Positions 52,788 to 62,183 of a stretch of 64,000 nt of DNA are shown piece after piece; positions within the stretch are counted from its first letter, which is position 1; every line of letters starts with the position of its first letter. The notes under the pieces are model-generated. The model made no database searches. It was not told the DNA's origin and saw only the letters and a list, made by a program, of their open reading frames with translations. This DNA is from GCA-016699445 sp964555055 (lineage in GTDB: Bacteria; UBA10199; JACPAL01; GCA-016699445), in NCBI GenBank assembly GCA_964555055.1, contig CAZKQW010000006.1, positions 62,001 to 126,000 of the forward strand, in the 5' to 3' direction. A program made the position numbers and the translations under genes.

Positions 52788-52802
52788 TCGCCTGGAAGGC
52801 GA
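52788..52802. repeat. inverted repeat on the tnpA start side
   Basis: TCGCCT and AGGCGA form a perfect 6-bp stem around GGA, just upstream of tnpA. It is a candidate for the left-end hairpin of the IS200-type element. A further weak stem, CCCAA/TTGGG, follows. Confidence 0.4.
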
Positions 52803-52884
52803 GGGAATTCACCCAACCCAAATTGGGGCCTTAAAACCTGAGTAGGGTGTCAAAGCGTCTGCGCACGTGCTTGCCATACTTCCA

Positions 52885-52913
52885 TTGACATCCATCCCCC
52901 GCGTTTTTAAGTC
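52885..52913 (+). promoter_or_regulatory. weak promoter candidate for the helicase gene
   Basis: TTGACA (52885-52890) is a perfect -35, but 17 bases later the -10 position reads TAAGTC, a poor match, and the ATG at 52920 is very close. If used, transcription would begin nearly at the start codon. It may be chance or a trace of the IS border. Confidence 0.2.
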
Positions 52914-52919
52914 TTGTCG

Positions 52920-55900
52920 ATGGTTTCGAATTCGAAGAAGATTTCGGGAAAGTCACCTGCTGTTTCTTTAAAATCCATCTTGATCTGCGGAGAGTTTTCG
53001 GAGCGTTTTTTCCAATCCTATCAAGGCGTTTCCAAGGAAATCATTCCCCCATACTCCACCCACACCCAGGGAAATTCCTCTCCGCCCCCTTGGGCTCAGA
53101 AAATATCCCATCTCATTCCCCTCCCGAACCCCGAAGGGGTCCAAATCCAATACCTTTTCTCCGATGGGACCATCTTAAATTACCGCCAATTATTGCGGCA
53201 TCCTTTCCATCGTCTTATCGACGCAGAGTGGCTCCTTTTGAACCAAACCGGCATCTCCCAAGCCGAGAAATACCGGAACGCCCGGTTTTCGCATCGGGGA
53301 GAGGATCTCGAGATCGCGTTGATTCAGAGGGGTCAGAAAATTCAAAAGGCCCAGAGTGCGACCGCTCCAAAGAGGAAAATCTCCTGGTACCTTTGCCACG
53401 GGAAATCGACTGCTCAAGTTCGCGAGGCCTTGCCTGTCGAACAGATCGTGTTTTCAGGGGACGACCCGTCCTTTCGTTACACCCTCGAAGTCTCGCCGGC
53501 TCCCGAAGAATCCGACACCTGGCAACGCGGCTCGCGTCGGCTCGAACTGAAAACCGTTTACGGCCCTGGCGAAGACAGCGCATGGGATTTCATCGATACC
53601 CACCTCTTCTACCATCGCGCGTCCAAGACATTGGGGTTTTCCCCCGATTCTTCTAAGCTCAACACAGTCCAAAAAACGATCGAAGACCTTCTCCCCTACG
53701 ATAGCGGAACGTCTTGGAGCTCTTTTAAGGAAGGTCCCGCCGTTTTACACGGCCACCGCTCCATCGATCGTCTGGTCCGTAAATTGACGCCGCTTCTGCC
53801 GGTGCGATCAGAGGATTTTGAACTCCTACCTCCCGAGAGTTACCGTCCCCGTTTGCATGTGGAAGCCGAAGGCCAACTTCGGTGTTTTTGGGAAGCGCCC
53901 TCCTTCCAGGTTTATTGGTTCCCGAAGAAAATAGAGAACATCCTCAAAGGCTTCTCCGAGGGCCTGGGGTACTTCTTCGGCAACATCCATCACGGCGTAT
54001 CGAAGACGAAGAGGCGAAAATACGAGCTTCTCTTCTTTTCCCACCGGGGTTATTACGGCTACGTCGTCCATCAGTTCTTGAAGCATTTCCTCTCTTCCGA
54101 TCCGCTTCCCACTTCCGTTTTCCACAAGAAAATCTCGGGCGATTTGGCGATGCTTATCGATCGGAAACTCAATCCCGGGCGTTTTCTCAGGCAAGAAACC
54201 CGCATCGAGCTTAGAGATGTCTGCAACGGCACTATTGTTTCCTTCTTCGAAAACTTTATCGAAACGCTCCAGCAAACCTTCGAGAGCTCGGATCTTCCGC
54301 TCTACCTTCGGGACAAGAACGTCCTCCTCGAAATGCCGCCCTTCTGGGCCCGCTTGGTCTTCGAACTGATGGAGATTCCCATCCGTAAGACGAAAGCCGC
54401 CTGCTTCGAGAAGAAAACCACCCCTCTCTTGCAACTAGAATCCCAGGGCACGCAGGAAATCCTGACTTCCGAAGGAAACGACTATAACCCGCCCGTGGAA
54501 GGGCTGCGATTTGCCGGGCTTTCCGCCGAGGAGATTTGCCTTGCTTTATTTCGGGTAAAACGCGCTCTTCCTTCCTGCGCTCTTTATCAAAACGGCCAGC
54601 CCCTCGAGGCTCTCAATGAGAGGAATTTTAAAGCCGAATTTTCCCTGCAGACCCCGGCCGCGTCTCCGGAAGGACAAGACCTGCAGAACTCGACCCGGGA
54701 TTTGAATTGGTTCGAACTCCACCCTAAGTTCTTCCTCAACGGGGAAGAGATCCCCGAAGACCTCGTCCGCGACATGAACGAGAAAGGCGTCTTGCGTTGG
54801 CAAGGCAAACTCTATCTCGTCGAAGATAAAGAACTCCCCTCCATCCAATATCTAGAAAAGTTTTGGAACAAACTCCGCAGCGGCCAAGACGACAAAAAGC
54901 GGCGCAAGATCTCCGACTCCATCTATCCTTTGGCGAAAAACCAAACCCTCGAGCTGCTTTGGCTGCGATCGCAAGGCGTGACGATCCACGGAAACGACGT
55001 CTGGAGGAAAATCTGCGAGCTTTACGACAATTCCTCTACCGATACCTCAATCCCTCTCCCACCCTCCCTGCACGCGACGTTAAAACCCTACCAACATATC
55101 GGAGTCCGGTGGCTCTACGATCTCTACGAGCTCGGCCTCGGCGGCATCTTAGCCGACGATATGGGTCTTGGGAAGACACTCCAATCATTGGCTTTTTTTG
55201 AGATCCTACGGCTTCAAAAGACCCTTTCCCATGCTTTAGTCATCGTGCCGACCTCTCTGACGTATAATTGGTTCTCGGAATGCCGTAAGTTCACTCCCGA
55301 GCTTCCCGTCCATATTTTTTCCTCAAAAAATAAAACGGAGGCTTCCCGATTTTTGCGGGAAAACCCCCAAGGACTCATGATCGTTTCTTACGGGCTTTTC
55401 GTCGAACATGCCGAGTACTTCAAAACCATCGTTTGGAACATCCAACTCTACGATGAAGCCCAAAATCTCAAGAACATCACCGCCGCACGCACGAATGCCT
55501 GCCGCGCCATCCCCGCCCGCTTCAAGCTCTGCCTGACCGGTACTCCCCTGGAAAACCATCTCGGGGAATTTTATTCTCTGATGGACCTCGTTGTCCCCGG
55601 GGCCCTGGGCGGCTACGAGGATTTCCGGAAAATTTTCATCAACCCCCCTTCCATTCCCCATGAAGAAATCACGAAGCTCCGCCAAAAAACGAAGCCCTTG
55701 ATCCTCCGGCGCACCAAAGCGGAGATCCTCAAGGAACTTCCCGAAAAGACGGAAAGCTCCATCGAGCTGATATTCGAGGAGAAGCAAAAGAAGATCTACC
55801 GCGACATCGCCGTGAGCTGGAACGAGCGGGTCAAGGATTCGATAGAGCAATACGGCGAAGCGAAGTCCCAGATGATGATGCTGACGGCCTTGCTCCGGCT

Positions 55901-56513
55901 GCGGCAAACCTGTTCGGATCCCGCTTCGCTGCCAAAGGTCAAATACGACGCGGTGCCCCCGAAAATCGCGACCCTGATCGACTCGCTCGAGGAAGTGACC
56001 GAGTCCGGCGAGAGCGCCCTCGTCTTCACGCAATTCCTTTCCACTTACCACCGCATCCTTAAGATGCTCACCGAGAGGAAAATCCCCGTATTTTCCCTCA
56101 ACGGAACGACGACCCGCGAAGCGCGGCAGAAGAACCTCCAAGCGTTCGACGCCCATTCCGGAGGGGCGGTGATGTTGATGACGTTGAAATCGGGGGGCGT
56201 GGGACTCAACCTCACGAAGGCCAGCTACGTCTTCCACATCGAACCCTGGTGGAATCCCGCCGTCGAAAACCAAGCGAGCGACCGCGCCCACCGTCTGGGA
56301 CAGACGCGCAAGGTCCAGATTTTCCGCTACCTCATGAAGGACTCCGTGGAGGAAAAGATCGAAATCCTCAAGGAACGAAAAAAAGCCCGTTTCGAGGCGC
56401 TTTTCGGGACGACGCAAAGGAGCCATTTCGATTTCGAGAGCTTGAAGGATCTGGAAGGAGCGACATCCCGATTGACACGCGAGGATTTTAACTATTTGAT
56501 CCAGCCTTCATGA
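52920..56513 (+). CDS. SNF2-family DEAD/DEAQ-box helicase
   Basis: The ATG at 52920 (or TTG at 52914) gives about 1197 residues. Helicase motifs lie in the C-terminal third: LADDMGLGKT near 743 (motif I), DEAQ near 845 (motif II; here Q instead of H), LTGTPLEN, ALVFTQFL, GGVGLNLTKAS near 1090 and ASDRAHRLGQTR (motif VI). The first 700 residues resemble the N-terminal part of bacterial SNF2 proteins, with no domain I can name. Such proteins remodel DNA-protein complexes or act in transcription and repair. Its stop overlaps the ManC start by four bases. Confidence 0.88.
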   Translation: MVSNSKKISGKSPAVSLKSILICGEFSERFFQSYQGVSKEIIPPYSTHTQGNSSPPPWAQKISHLIPLPNPEGVQIQYLFSDGTILNYRQLLRHPFHRLIDAEWLLLNQTGISQAEKYRNARFSHRGEDLEIALIQRGQKIQKAQSATAPKRKISWYLCHGKSTAQVREALPVEQIVFSGDDPSFRYTLEVSPAPEESDTWQRGSRRLELKTVYGPGEDSAWDFIDTHLFYHRASKTLGFSPDSSKLNTVQKTIEDLLPYDSGTSWSSFKEGPAVLHGHRSIDRLVRKLTPLLPVRSEDFELLPPESYRPRLHVEAEGQLRCFWEAPSFQVYWFPKKIENILKGFSEGLGYFFGNIHHGVSKTKRRKYELLFFSHRGYYGYVVHQFLKHFLSSDPLPTSVFHKKISGDLAMLIDRKLNPGRFLRQETRIELRDVCNGTIVSFFENFIETLQQTFESSDLPLYLRDKNVLLEMPPFWARLVFELMEIPIRKTKAACFEKKTTPLLQLESQGTQEILTSEGNDYNPPVEGLRFAGLSAEEICLALFRVKRALPSCALYQNGQPLEALNERNFKAEFSLQTPAASPEGQDLQNSTRDLNWFELHPKFFLNGEEIPEDLVRDMNEKGVLRWQGKLYLVEDKELPSIQYLEKFWNKLRSGQDDKKRRKISDSIYPLAKNQTLELLWLRSQGVTIHGNDVWRKICELYDNSSTDTSIPLPPSLHATLKPYQHIGVRWLYDLYELGLGGILADDMGLGKTLQSLAFFEILRLQKTLSHALVIVPTSLTYNWFSECRKFTPELPVHIFSSKNKTEASRFLRENPQGLMIVSYGLFVEHAEYFKTIVWNIQLYDEAQNLKNITAARTNACRAIPARFKLCLTGTPLENHLGEFYSLMDLVVPGALGGYEDFRKIFINPPSIPHEEITKLRQKTKPLILRRTKAEILKELPEKTESSIELIFEEKQKKIYRDIAVSWNERVKDSIEQYGEAKSQMMMLTALLRLRQTCSDPASLPKVKYDAVPPKIATLIDSLEEVTESGESALVFTQFLSTYHRILKMLTERKIPVFSLNGTTTREARQKNLQAFDAHSGGAVMLMTLKSGGVGLNLTKASYVFHIEPWWNPAVENQASDRAHRLGQTRKVQIFRYLMKDSVEEKIEILKERKKARFEALFGTTQRSHFDFESLKDLEGATSRLTREDFNYLIQPS

Positions 56514-57922
56514 ATCCCCACAAGCACTTCATCCTCCTCGTCGGAGGATCCGGCACGCGCCTCTGGCCCTTCTCGCGCTCCTTCGCCCCGAAGCAATTCA
56601 TCGGATTCAAATTGGAAAAAACGCTGATTCAAGAGACCGCGGCCAGGCTCCGGGAGATCTTTCCGGGACCCTCGACAAAGATCTTCGCGGTGACCCACCA
56701 CGAAAACATCTTCGAAGTGTCACGGCAACTCGCCCCTATCGTTCCCGCGGAGAACCAACGCGTCTTAGCGGAGCCCGAGAGGAAGAACACGCTCCCGGCC
56801 ATCGCCTGGTCGGTGGCTCAAGTGGAGGCTGAAGATCCGAACGCTCTGGTCGCGGTTTTTCCCTCCGATCACCACATCGAGAACGTCCCGAACCTGAAAT
56901 CCGACCTCGAGAAAGCGTTCGAAATCGCCCAAGACAGCTTCCTAGTGACCCTGGGCATACGCCCTCGACACCCAGAGACGGGCTATGGCTACCTGCGGAT
57001 CGGGGAAAAACTGAAGTCGGGATTTTCCGTCGCGGGGTTTTCGGAAAAACCGAGCTTGGAAAAAGCGAAAACCTATCTTTCGTCCGGGGACTATTACTGG
57101 AACTCCGGCATCTTCGTTTTTAGCGTTCAAGCCTTCCAATCGGAGCTAAAGAAGAGGGAACCGGAAATCCACCGATCCATCCAAGCTATCATAGCGTCCG
57201 GCAACGACGCTCAAACCGCGAAGGAAGAATACGCGCGCCTCAAAAACCTTTCCATCGATTACGGCCTCATGGAAAAGGCGGAACGCGTGGCCATGGTGCC
57301 CGCGAGCTTCGAATGGAGCGATTTGGGCGGATGGTCGTCCGTCTTCGATATCCTCCCCAAAGACGAAAACCAAAACGCCGTCCAGGGCGACGTGGTTTCT
57401 TACGACACCCGATCCTCTCTGCTGATCTCCAAAAAGGGGACGCTAGCCACCATCGGGTTGAAGGATATGGTCGTCGCCCAGACGGATGACGCGGTCTTAG
57501 TCTGTCCCAAGGAGCGATCCCAGGACGTGAAGAAGATCGTCGAACTTTTGAAAGATAGGAAGAATCCGGTTATTGACTATCATCCCACAGTAAGGCGGCC
57601 GTGGGGTACATTTACGGTTTTAGAAGAAGGTCCATGTTTTAAAATTAAGAAAATTACGGTGGATCCAGGACAAAGACTCAGCCTCCAACGCCACCGGCAT
57701 CGGGCGGAACACTGGGTCGTCGTCGAAGGCACTGCGCAGGTCACTTGTGGAGGGAAACAATATACGCTGACCGCCAATGAATCGACCTACATCTCCCCGG
57801 GGCTGAAACACCGCCTCGAGAATCCCGGCACCTCGCCTCTCTCTATTATAGAAGTCCAAACGGGCTCGTATGTCGGCGAGGACGACATCGAACGCTTCGA
57901 AGACGTTTATGGCAGGAAATGA
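56510..57922 (+). CDS. manC: mannose-1-phosphate guanylyltransferase / mannose-6-phosphate isomerase
   Basis: This 470-residue bifunctional protein has an N-terminal nucleotidyltransferase domain (VGGSGTRLWPFSRSFAPKQF; FSEKPSLEKA; YYWNSGIFVF) and a C-terminal cupin isomerase domain with LSLQRHRHRAEHWVVVEGTA and SPGLKHRLENPG. Length is typical of the AlgA/CpsB/ManC family. It makes GDP-mannose, a donor for surface glycans. The four-base overlap with the helicase gene is odd for such unrelated functions. Confidence 0.93.
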   Translation: MNPHKHFILLVGGSGTRLWPFSRSFAPKQFIGFKLEKTLIQETAARLREIFPGPSTKIFAVTHHENIFEVSRQLAPIVPAENQRVLAEPERKNTLPAIAWSVAQVEAEDPNALVAVFPSDHHIENVPNLKSDLEKAFEIAQDSFLVTLGIRPRHPETGYGYLRIGEKLKSGFSVAGFSEKPSLEKAKTYLSSGDYYWNSGIFVFSVQAFQSELKKREPEIHRSIQAIIASGNDAQTAKEEYARLKNLSIDYGLMEKAERVAMVPASFEWSDLGGWSSVFDILPKDENQNAVQGDVVSYDTRSSLLISKKGTLATIGLKDMVVAQTDDAVLVCPKERSQDVKKIVELLKDRKNPVIDYHPTVRRPWGTFTVLEEGPCFKIKKITVDPGQRLSLQRHRHRAEHWVVVEGTAQVTCGGKQYTLTANESTYISPGLKHRLENPGTSPLSIIEVQTGSYVGEDDIERFEDVYGRK

Positions 57923-57923
57923 A

Positions 57924-58736
57924 TCACGCCTTAAGATGGAAGTAGATTTCCGAAAGCCCTTCGGGCGTGCCGACGTCGAAGATCTTCCCTGAATTCAGAA
58001 TACCCAACGCCGGCGCCCTTTGGGCGACGGCGTCGATCGCATCCGTCAGTTGGACTTCGCCCTTCGCGCCTTTTTTCTGGTCGTTGATGTGTTTGAAAAT
58101 CTCGGCGGGTAGAAGGTACCGGCCCAGCAACGACAAGTCGCTGGGGGCGTCTTCGACGCGGGGTTTTTCCACGGCCCCATGGATGACGAAATCCCCCTGC
58201 GGGTTGATCACGGATTTGACGATGCCGTAGGAAGAAAGCTTCTCCTTCGGGACTTTCTCAAGCAGAACGCCCCAAGACATTTTCTTCGCGCAATCCTCGA
58301 CCAATTGCTTGGCCCCCGTATGCGACGGCAAAATCAAGACGTCCGGTAGCATGACGAGGAAGGACTCCCCTTCCACCGCGTCTTCCGCGCAGAGGATGGA
58401 ATGGCCCAAGCCCAAAGCCTCCTCCTGGTAAACGACGGTGATGCGCGCCATGGATTCGATGCGTTTGAGCTCGACGACCTCTTTTTCCTTACCCTTTCCT
58501 TCTAGGAAGCGATTGAGATAGCGGTCAGGTCGGAAGAAATCGGCGATGGGGATTTTGTGGGGATTGCAGACGAGAATGATCTCTTCGATGCCGGCCTCGA
58601 CCGCTTCTTCGACGACGTATTGGATGGCGGGTTTATTCCCAATAGGAAGGAGTTCCTTGGGAATAATTTTCGTAATGGGTAAAAACCGGGTCCCGTAGCC
58701 CGCTGCTGGAATGACCGCTTTGCGAATCTTAGACAT
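57924..58736 (-). CDS. galU: UTP--glucose-1-phosphate uridylyltransferase
   Basis: I choose the ATG at 58736, preceded by GAGGGAG, giving 270 residues. A TTG at 58748 would add four residues. The nucleotidyltransferase motif AVIPAAGYGTRFLPITKIIPKELLPI and KPRVEDAPSDLSLLGRYLLP are typical of GalU. It makes UDP-glucose, the precursor of many nucleotide sugars. It converges with manC only one base away. Confidence 0.94.
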   Translation of the reverse strand: MSKIRKAVIPAAGYGTRFLPITKIIPKELLPIGNKPAIQYVVEEAVEAGIEEIILVCNPHKIPIADFFRPDRYLNRFLEGKGKEKEVVELKRIESMARITVVYQEEALGLGHSILCAEDAVEGESFLVMLPDVLILPSHTGAKQLVEDCAKKMSWGVLLEKVPKEKLSSYGIVKSVINPQGDFVIHGAVEKPRVEDAPSDLSLLGRYLLPAEIFKHINDQKKGAKGEVQLTDAIDAVAQRAPALGILNSGKIFDVGTPEGLSEIYFHLKA

Positions 58737-58744
58737 GAGCTCCC

Positions 58745-59191
58745 TCAATCATTTGAAAAATCCATACATTTAAGCCCTTCGAGGCGAGCGGCTTCCAATA
58801 ATTTATGGTCCGCACTACAGAAAGTAAAATTTTGAAATTGTTTAGAGGAAATTAAAGCTGCAGAGAGCTGAAGAGAATCCCCAACCCTTAACGATCTTTG
58901 TCGTAATATTTTTTTAGATTTCTCGATATGCTCATTACAAATAGAAACAATAGACCAAACACCTTTAAAGAAGTCTTTTTCAATATCGTGGAATATCTGT
59001 CTATAATCAGGAGACTGAAGTTGTTTCATTTTTTTTAGGCGTTCCAGTGCTGAATATATTTCAAGCTCCGTAAATTTGGAAGTCAGCATCATATTTTGAG
59101 CTTTGAAGAGAACTTCTCTTACACGAGAGGAGGCGACCTCGTTAATGTATTTTTTTAATAACGCCGATGTATCCCAATAATAAACTACCAT
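58745..59191 (-). CDS. PIN-domain toxin, VapC-like
   Basis: This 148-residue protein has the PIN fold: YYWDTSALLKKYINE with D7, a central acidic residue and GDSLQLSAAL with the second catalytic aspartate, then FCSADHKLLEAARLEGL. PIN-domain toxins cleave RNA in a Mg-dependent way. The gene overlaps the end of the antitoxin gene by seven bases, as is usual for such pairs. The region is more AT-rich than the flanking genes, suggesting recent acquisition. Confidence 0.85.
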   Translation of the reverse strand: MVVYYWDTSALLKKYINEVASSRVREVLFKAQNMMLTSKFTELEIYSALERLKKMKQLQSPDYRQIFHDIEKDFFKGVWSIVSICNEHIEKSKKILRQRSLRVGDSLQLSAALISSKQFQNFTFCSADHKLLEAARLEGLKCMDFSND

Positions 59192-59502
59192 TCTTCGTCT
59201 CTCATTTGACGGACTAAGTCTTGCATGAGAGGAGCTCCTGGCCTTAGTTTAACAGGCTTAGAGGGACGGTATTTTCCTCTTCCCCTGACCAGTTTTTCAT
59301 TCCTTTCCATTTCGTCTAAAATTTTTTCGACGTCCTCTCTCTTTTGCTTATCTTCTTTTTTTTCTTCTTTTCGATGGGATTTTTTCGAAAGATAACCGAT
59401 CACTTGATCTCGCAAAGTGATGGCGATCTCTTCACCGGCCTGCACGAGCTGCATATAATGGCTAAGACGGGCTTTAAACTCCCGGATACCTACAGTCGTC
59501 AT
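59185..59502 (-). CDS. Phd/YefM-type antitoxin
   Basis: I choose the ATG at 59502, giving 105 residues that begin TTVGIREFKARLSHYM, the typical Phd/YefM DNA-binding start (TVGIREF.ARLSxY). The longer frame to 59538 begins with TTG. The following EEIAITLRDQVIGYLSKK fits the first domain; the remainder is highly charged (KKEDKQKRED) and probably binds the toxin. It neutralises the PIN toxin and binds its own promoter. The palindrome at its start codon fits autoregulation. Confidence 0.8.
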   Translation of the reverse strand: MTTVGIREFKARLSHYMQLVQAGEEIAITLRDQVIGYLSKKSHRKEEKKEDKQKREDVEKILDEMERNEKLVRGRGKYRPSKPVKLRPGAPLMQDLVRQMRDEEW

Positions 59503-59531
59503 GTAGTCACTATGATGGAGGGTGACTACAT
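59501..59531. promoter_or_regulatory. operator palindrome at the antitoxin start
   Basis: Arms ATGTAGTCAC (59501-59510) and GTGACTACAT (59522-59531) are perfect 10-bp inverted copies separated by 11 bases. One arm covers the antitoxin start codon. On the minus strand TTGACT (59538-59533) is a good -35, and CATAGT 18 bases on is a four-of-six -10, so transcription would begin almost at the ATG. Binding by the antitoxin to the two arms would block RNA polymerase. Confidence 0.7.
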
Positions 59532-59538
59532 GAGTCAA

Positions 59539-62157
59539 TCAGAATTTCGATGATCGGGAGTTCTTCCCGAACCCAATCCTGAGAAACCCGAATCCGATCA
59601 CGATCACCAAGAACGGGATCAGTGTTTCTAAGGATTTGGAAGAGGCTTTCGTCATCTCGCAGCCGAGACCACCGCCTTCCGCATAAGCCCGCTCCAACGG
59701 ACTCGTGTCGGGATTCAAGCACACATCACCCACACCATCGAAATTATCATCCGCTTGATCGGGATTATAGACAAGCGGGCAATTATCCAATCCGTCATTG
59801 GGACCATAGTGGCAGGAGCTGGGCAACGGATCGACGCGGCGGTTACAAATACCGTCATGGTCCAGATCCGGATCATCCGCATCGTCGGGAACAATCGCCA
59901 TGAGAGTCCTTTCCACGGAACAAAAGGGACCGCCAGCTCGCTTACGCGCGGTCAGGACGTATCGTGTCGGGGATGTCACCGTTTCCGTCCGGTTGAGACG
60001 CTTCACTCCTCCCGTAGCGGTGACTCCGCTAAAATCCAGGGATTGGGGGGATGCGGTGCCGATTTGCAATTGATTCACGGTCGCATCGTCAGGAACGCTC
60101 AAGGTCAGCTGCCAAGATCCGTTCGCGCGGACCGCATCGATCGCGACATCGCGACAACGCGGCGCCACATCTTCTCCGTCATTACGGGCGGGGTTTAAGT
60201 TCAATGTACAAATATATGTGGATGGAATCGCTCCATTCCCTTGCACCGTCATGGCGTAGTTCGTCGCGGCTGCGATCATCGGAGTCGTGAAGGAACCCCG
60301 CGTCTCGCCGCCACCCATGGCCGGCATGAGATTGGTAGGAGCGCCGGGACCTTCGGTAAAACGCATGGAAGAGGCATTCGTCGCCGTATAAGTGACCTCA
60401 TAAGTTCCATTGGCATTGCGTGTCGCGGTCGGAAAACTACAGGTCGGGGAAGGGGATAAAACCACGGGTTCGATGGCTGCCATACACGCCGACATCCCCA
60501 TGCTATTAAGAAGGGTCAATTGATAGGTCCTCGTACTGGTGATATCCGCTTGCCGAACGTCCACATACTGCTGCCCCATGGGAATTTCCACAGGCGTTCC
60601 ATTCATCGTGACGCGCGCGCTGGAGGCATTCGCTAAAGTCCAAGAAAGCCGGTACCCGGATTCCGTGCGATAGACATCCATGTGGCAGTCCGGCATGCCG
60701 AAGGAGGAGCCTCCCGTACCTGCAGTCCCTCCACCGGATCCACCCATATTGGACTCGAGATCAAGGTCAAAAGGCACCGTGCAGCTATCATAACCCGACA
60801 CGGAAGCCGTTACCGCATAATGAGTCATCCCGGCGGCAGGAGTTACGACCCATTCACAGCGATTACCCGCAGCCGTCGGAGACGTCATACCACTGGGAGT
60901 ACCCGAACATGAAAGAGTCCCGGAAGAATACCCCCCGACGGTCATCGATAGGCGATAGTTATTGCCCTCGCGGGTCACCGACGAGGTCGCGGGAGAACAC
61001 GTCAATGCCTGACGCATGGGAACAGTCGGCAAAGGGTCCAAAGTCACCTGAACCGTCCGTGATTTTGCCCTCTCAAAACTACACGTGAGCGAGTATGTCG
61101 TGCGTTCTACCGGCTGGACCGAACGATTGGAACATGAAATAAGGACAGGGATGCCCATGAAATGACGTACCGCACCTTCTCCGCAAATGGGCTGACTTGT
61201 CCCACTCACTCTTCCTGAAGCTCTAATCCCTACTAATGAACCTGAGGAAGAAGGACGAAGAATATACCCACTCGCATCTGCATTAATTTCATAGTTTAGC
61301 GTACACGTGGTCTCTCCGGGATTTGCAGGATTTCCCGCCATCCCGGCCATTCCATCCATGCCGCTCATGCCAGCCATCCCCATCATCGCGGGATTGCGCG
61401 TATAATTCACACGGTAAATCCAAGCGTATTCGTTCGGAGATGTCGCCGTACTCGCCGTCTGCATCGGCATATAATTGCCCGGCACATACCACGACATCCG
61501 GTCGATCCCAGGAAGAAGAACATTCGACGGTAAAGACTCATACACTCCCATCTCATTCCTCGTGTCCTTACATATCACTCGACTCGGATCATCCGCGTAT
61601 ATCGTCAGATTCTGAATACTCAAACGCGCACCCTCATGTACCTTGATCGGACACGGACCTAAACCACTCGCATCTATCACTACCGGCACTACCGGCACCA
61701 TCTCAGCACTTCCCATCGGACAAAAATCCATCTCTCTCCTGCTACTCATGCTATCCACCACGCGCGTCTGTTGAGGGTGGCATCGTTGGATCGTCACACC
61801 ATAGGTATTTTGAGAAGCCACACCGACACGAGCCGGTCTTACTCCTAGAGTTACCGCACGGCTGAGTCGGTACACCACAGGAGACGTCGTGGACACCACC
61901 GCCTGCGTTGTAGAGGGCATGAGCGTAATACGGTCTCGGCAGCCTCGACGCGTGAGGAGGATCTGATCTTCCGTCAGATAGTTGGTCAATGTGGCATCCA
62001 AAAGGCTTGACCCACTCCCTCCCAATCGCCCCGGACTGTCCTCAAATAGATCACAGTCGATTAGGTTGTAAGTGGCTTTTACCGGAGAGGGAAAAGCCAA
62101 CAAAACCACCCAAACGAGGAAACCGTACTTTAAAAATCTTTCTAAATAAGCGCTCAT
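59539..62157 (-). CDS. large secreted surface protein with Gly-Met-X repeat and TSP3-like C-terminus
   Basis: This 872-residue protein has a signal peptide (about 1-28). An N-terminal part looks beta-rich. About residues 256-280 are Gly-X-Y-like triplets (GMA, GMS, GMD, GMA, GMA, GNP). Five or so Cys-containing Ig-like repeats follow. About 756-815 has calcium-binding thrombospondin-type-3-like acidic repeats (DPDLDHDGICN; DNCPLVYNPDQADDNFDGVGD). The end, GGGLGCEMT followed by a hydrophobic helix and FLRIGFGKN, looks like a C-terminal sorting signal. It probably decorates the cell surface. It lies 26 bases after its paralogue, in the same direction. Confidence 0.8.
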   Translation of the reverse strand: MSAYLERFLKYGFLVWVVLLAFPSPVKATYNLIDCDLFEDSPGRLGGSGSSLLDATLTNYLTEDQILLTRRGCRDRITLMPSTTQAVVSTTSPVVYRLSRAVTLGVRPARVGVASQNTYGVTIQRCHPQQTRVVDSMSSRREMDFCPMGSAEMVPVVPVVIDASGLGPCPIKVHEGARLSIQNLTIYADDPSRVICKDTRNEMGVYESLPSNVLLPGIDRMSWYVPGNYMPMQTASTATSPNEYAWIYRVNYTRNPAMMGMAGMSGMDGMAGMAGNPANPGETTCTLNYEINADASGYILRPSSSGSLVGIRASGRVSGTSQPICGEGAVRHFMGIPVLISCSNRSVQPVERTTYSLTCSFERAKSRTVQVTLDPLPTVPMRQALTCSPATSSVTREGNNYRLSMTVGGYSSGTLSCSGTPSGMTSPTAAGNRCEWVVTPAAGMTHYAVTASVSGYDSCTVPFDLDLESNMGGSGGGTAGTGGSSFGMPDCHMDVYRTESGYRLSWTLANASSARVTMNGTPVEIPMGQQYVDVRQADITSTRTYQLTLLNSMGMSACMAAIEPVVLSPSPTCSFPTATRNANGTYEVTYTATNASSMRFTEGPGAPTNLMPAMGGGETRGSFTTPMIAAATNYAMTVQGNGAIPSTYICTLNLNPARNDGEDVAPRCRDVAIDAVRANGSWQLTLSVPDDATVNQLQIGTASPQSLDFSGVTATGGVKRLNRTETVTSPTRYVLTARKRAGGPFCSVERTLMAIVPDDADDPDLDHDGICNRRVDPLPSSCHYGPNDGLDNCPLVYNPDQADDNFDGVGDVCLNPDTSPLERAYAEGGGLGCEMTKASSKSLETLIPFLVIVIGFGFLRIGFGKNSRSSKF
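61301..61400. repeat. 100-base direct repeat, copy 1
   Basis: This segment is identical to 63901-64000 at 99 of 100 positions (one C/T difference at the sixteenth base). The two copies are exactly 2600 bases apart, in the same frame of both surface-protein genes, and code for the Gly-Met-X triplets and following NPANP. The sequence outside the copies differs much more, which points to gene conversion or recent duplication. Confidence 0.95.
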
Positions 62158-62183
62158 AAATGGATCCCTGAGATCATTATCGT

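Larger units (their letters stand above)
52285..52850 (-). mobile_element. IS200-type insertion sequence, approximate limits
   Basis: The element carries only tnpA, on the minus strand, and no tnpB. Right-end-like hairpins lie at 52285-52326 next to the tnpA stop. On the start side a palindrome TCGCCT/AGGCGA (52788-52802) and CACCC/GGGTG arms (52810-52814, 52845-52849) may be the left end. ACTGAAGT occurs on both sides (52318-52325, 52778-52785). Limits are estimated from these structures; this family makes no target duplication, so they cannot be confirmed from the sequence. Confidence 0.6.

Noticed and set aside
55323..56426. long antisense frame (about 367 codons) in the helicase gene
   Set aside because: It is antisense to conserved SNF2 motifs, and its composition is that of a mirrored coding strand.
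57920..57926. terminator between convergent manC and galU
   Set aside because: The two stops are separated by one base and no stem is visible.
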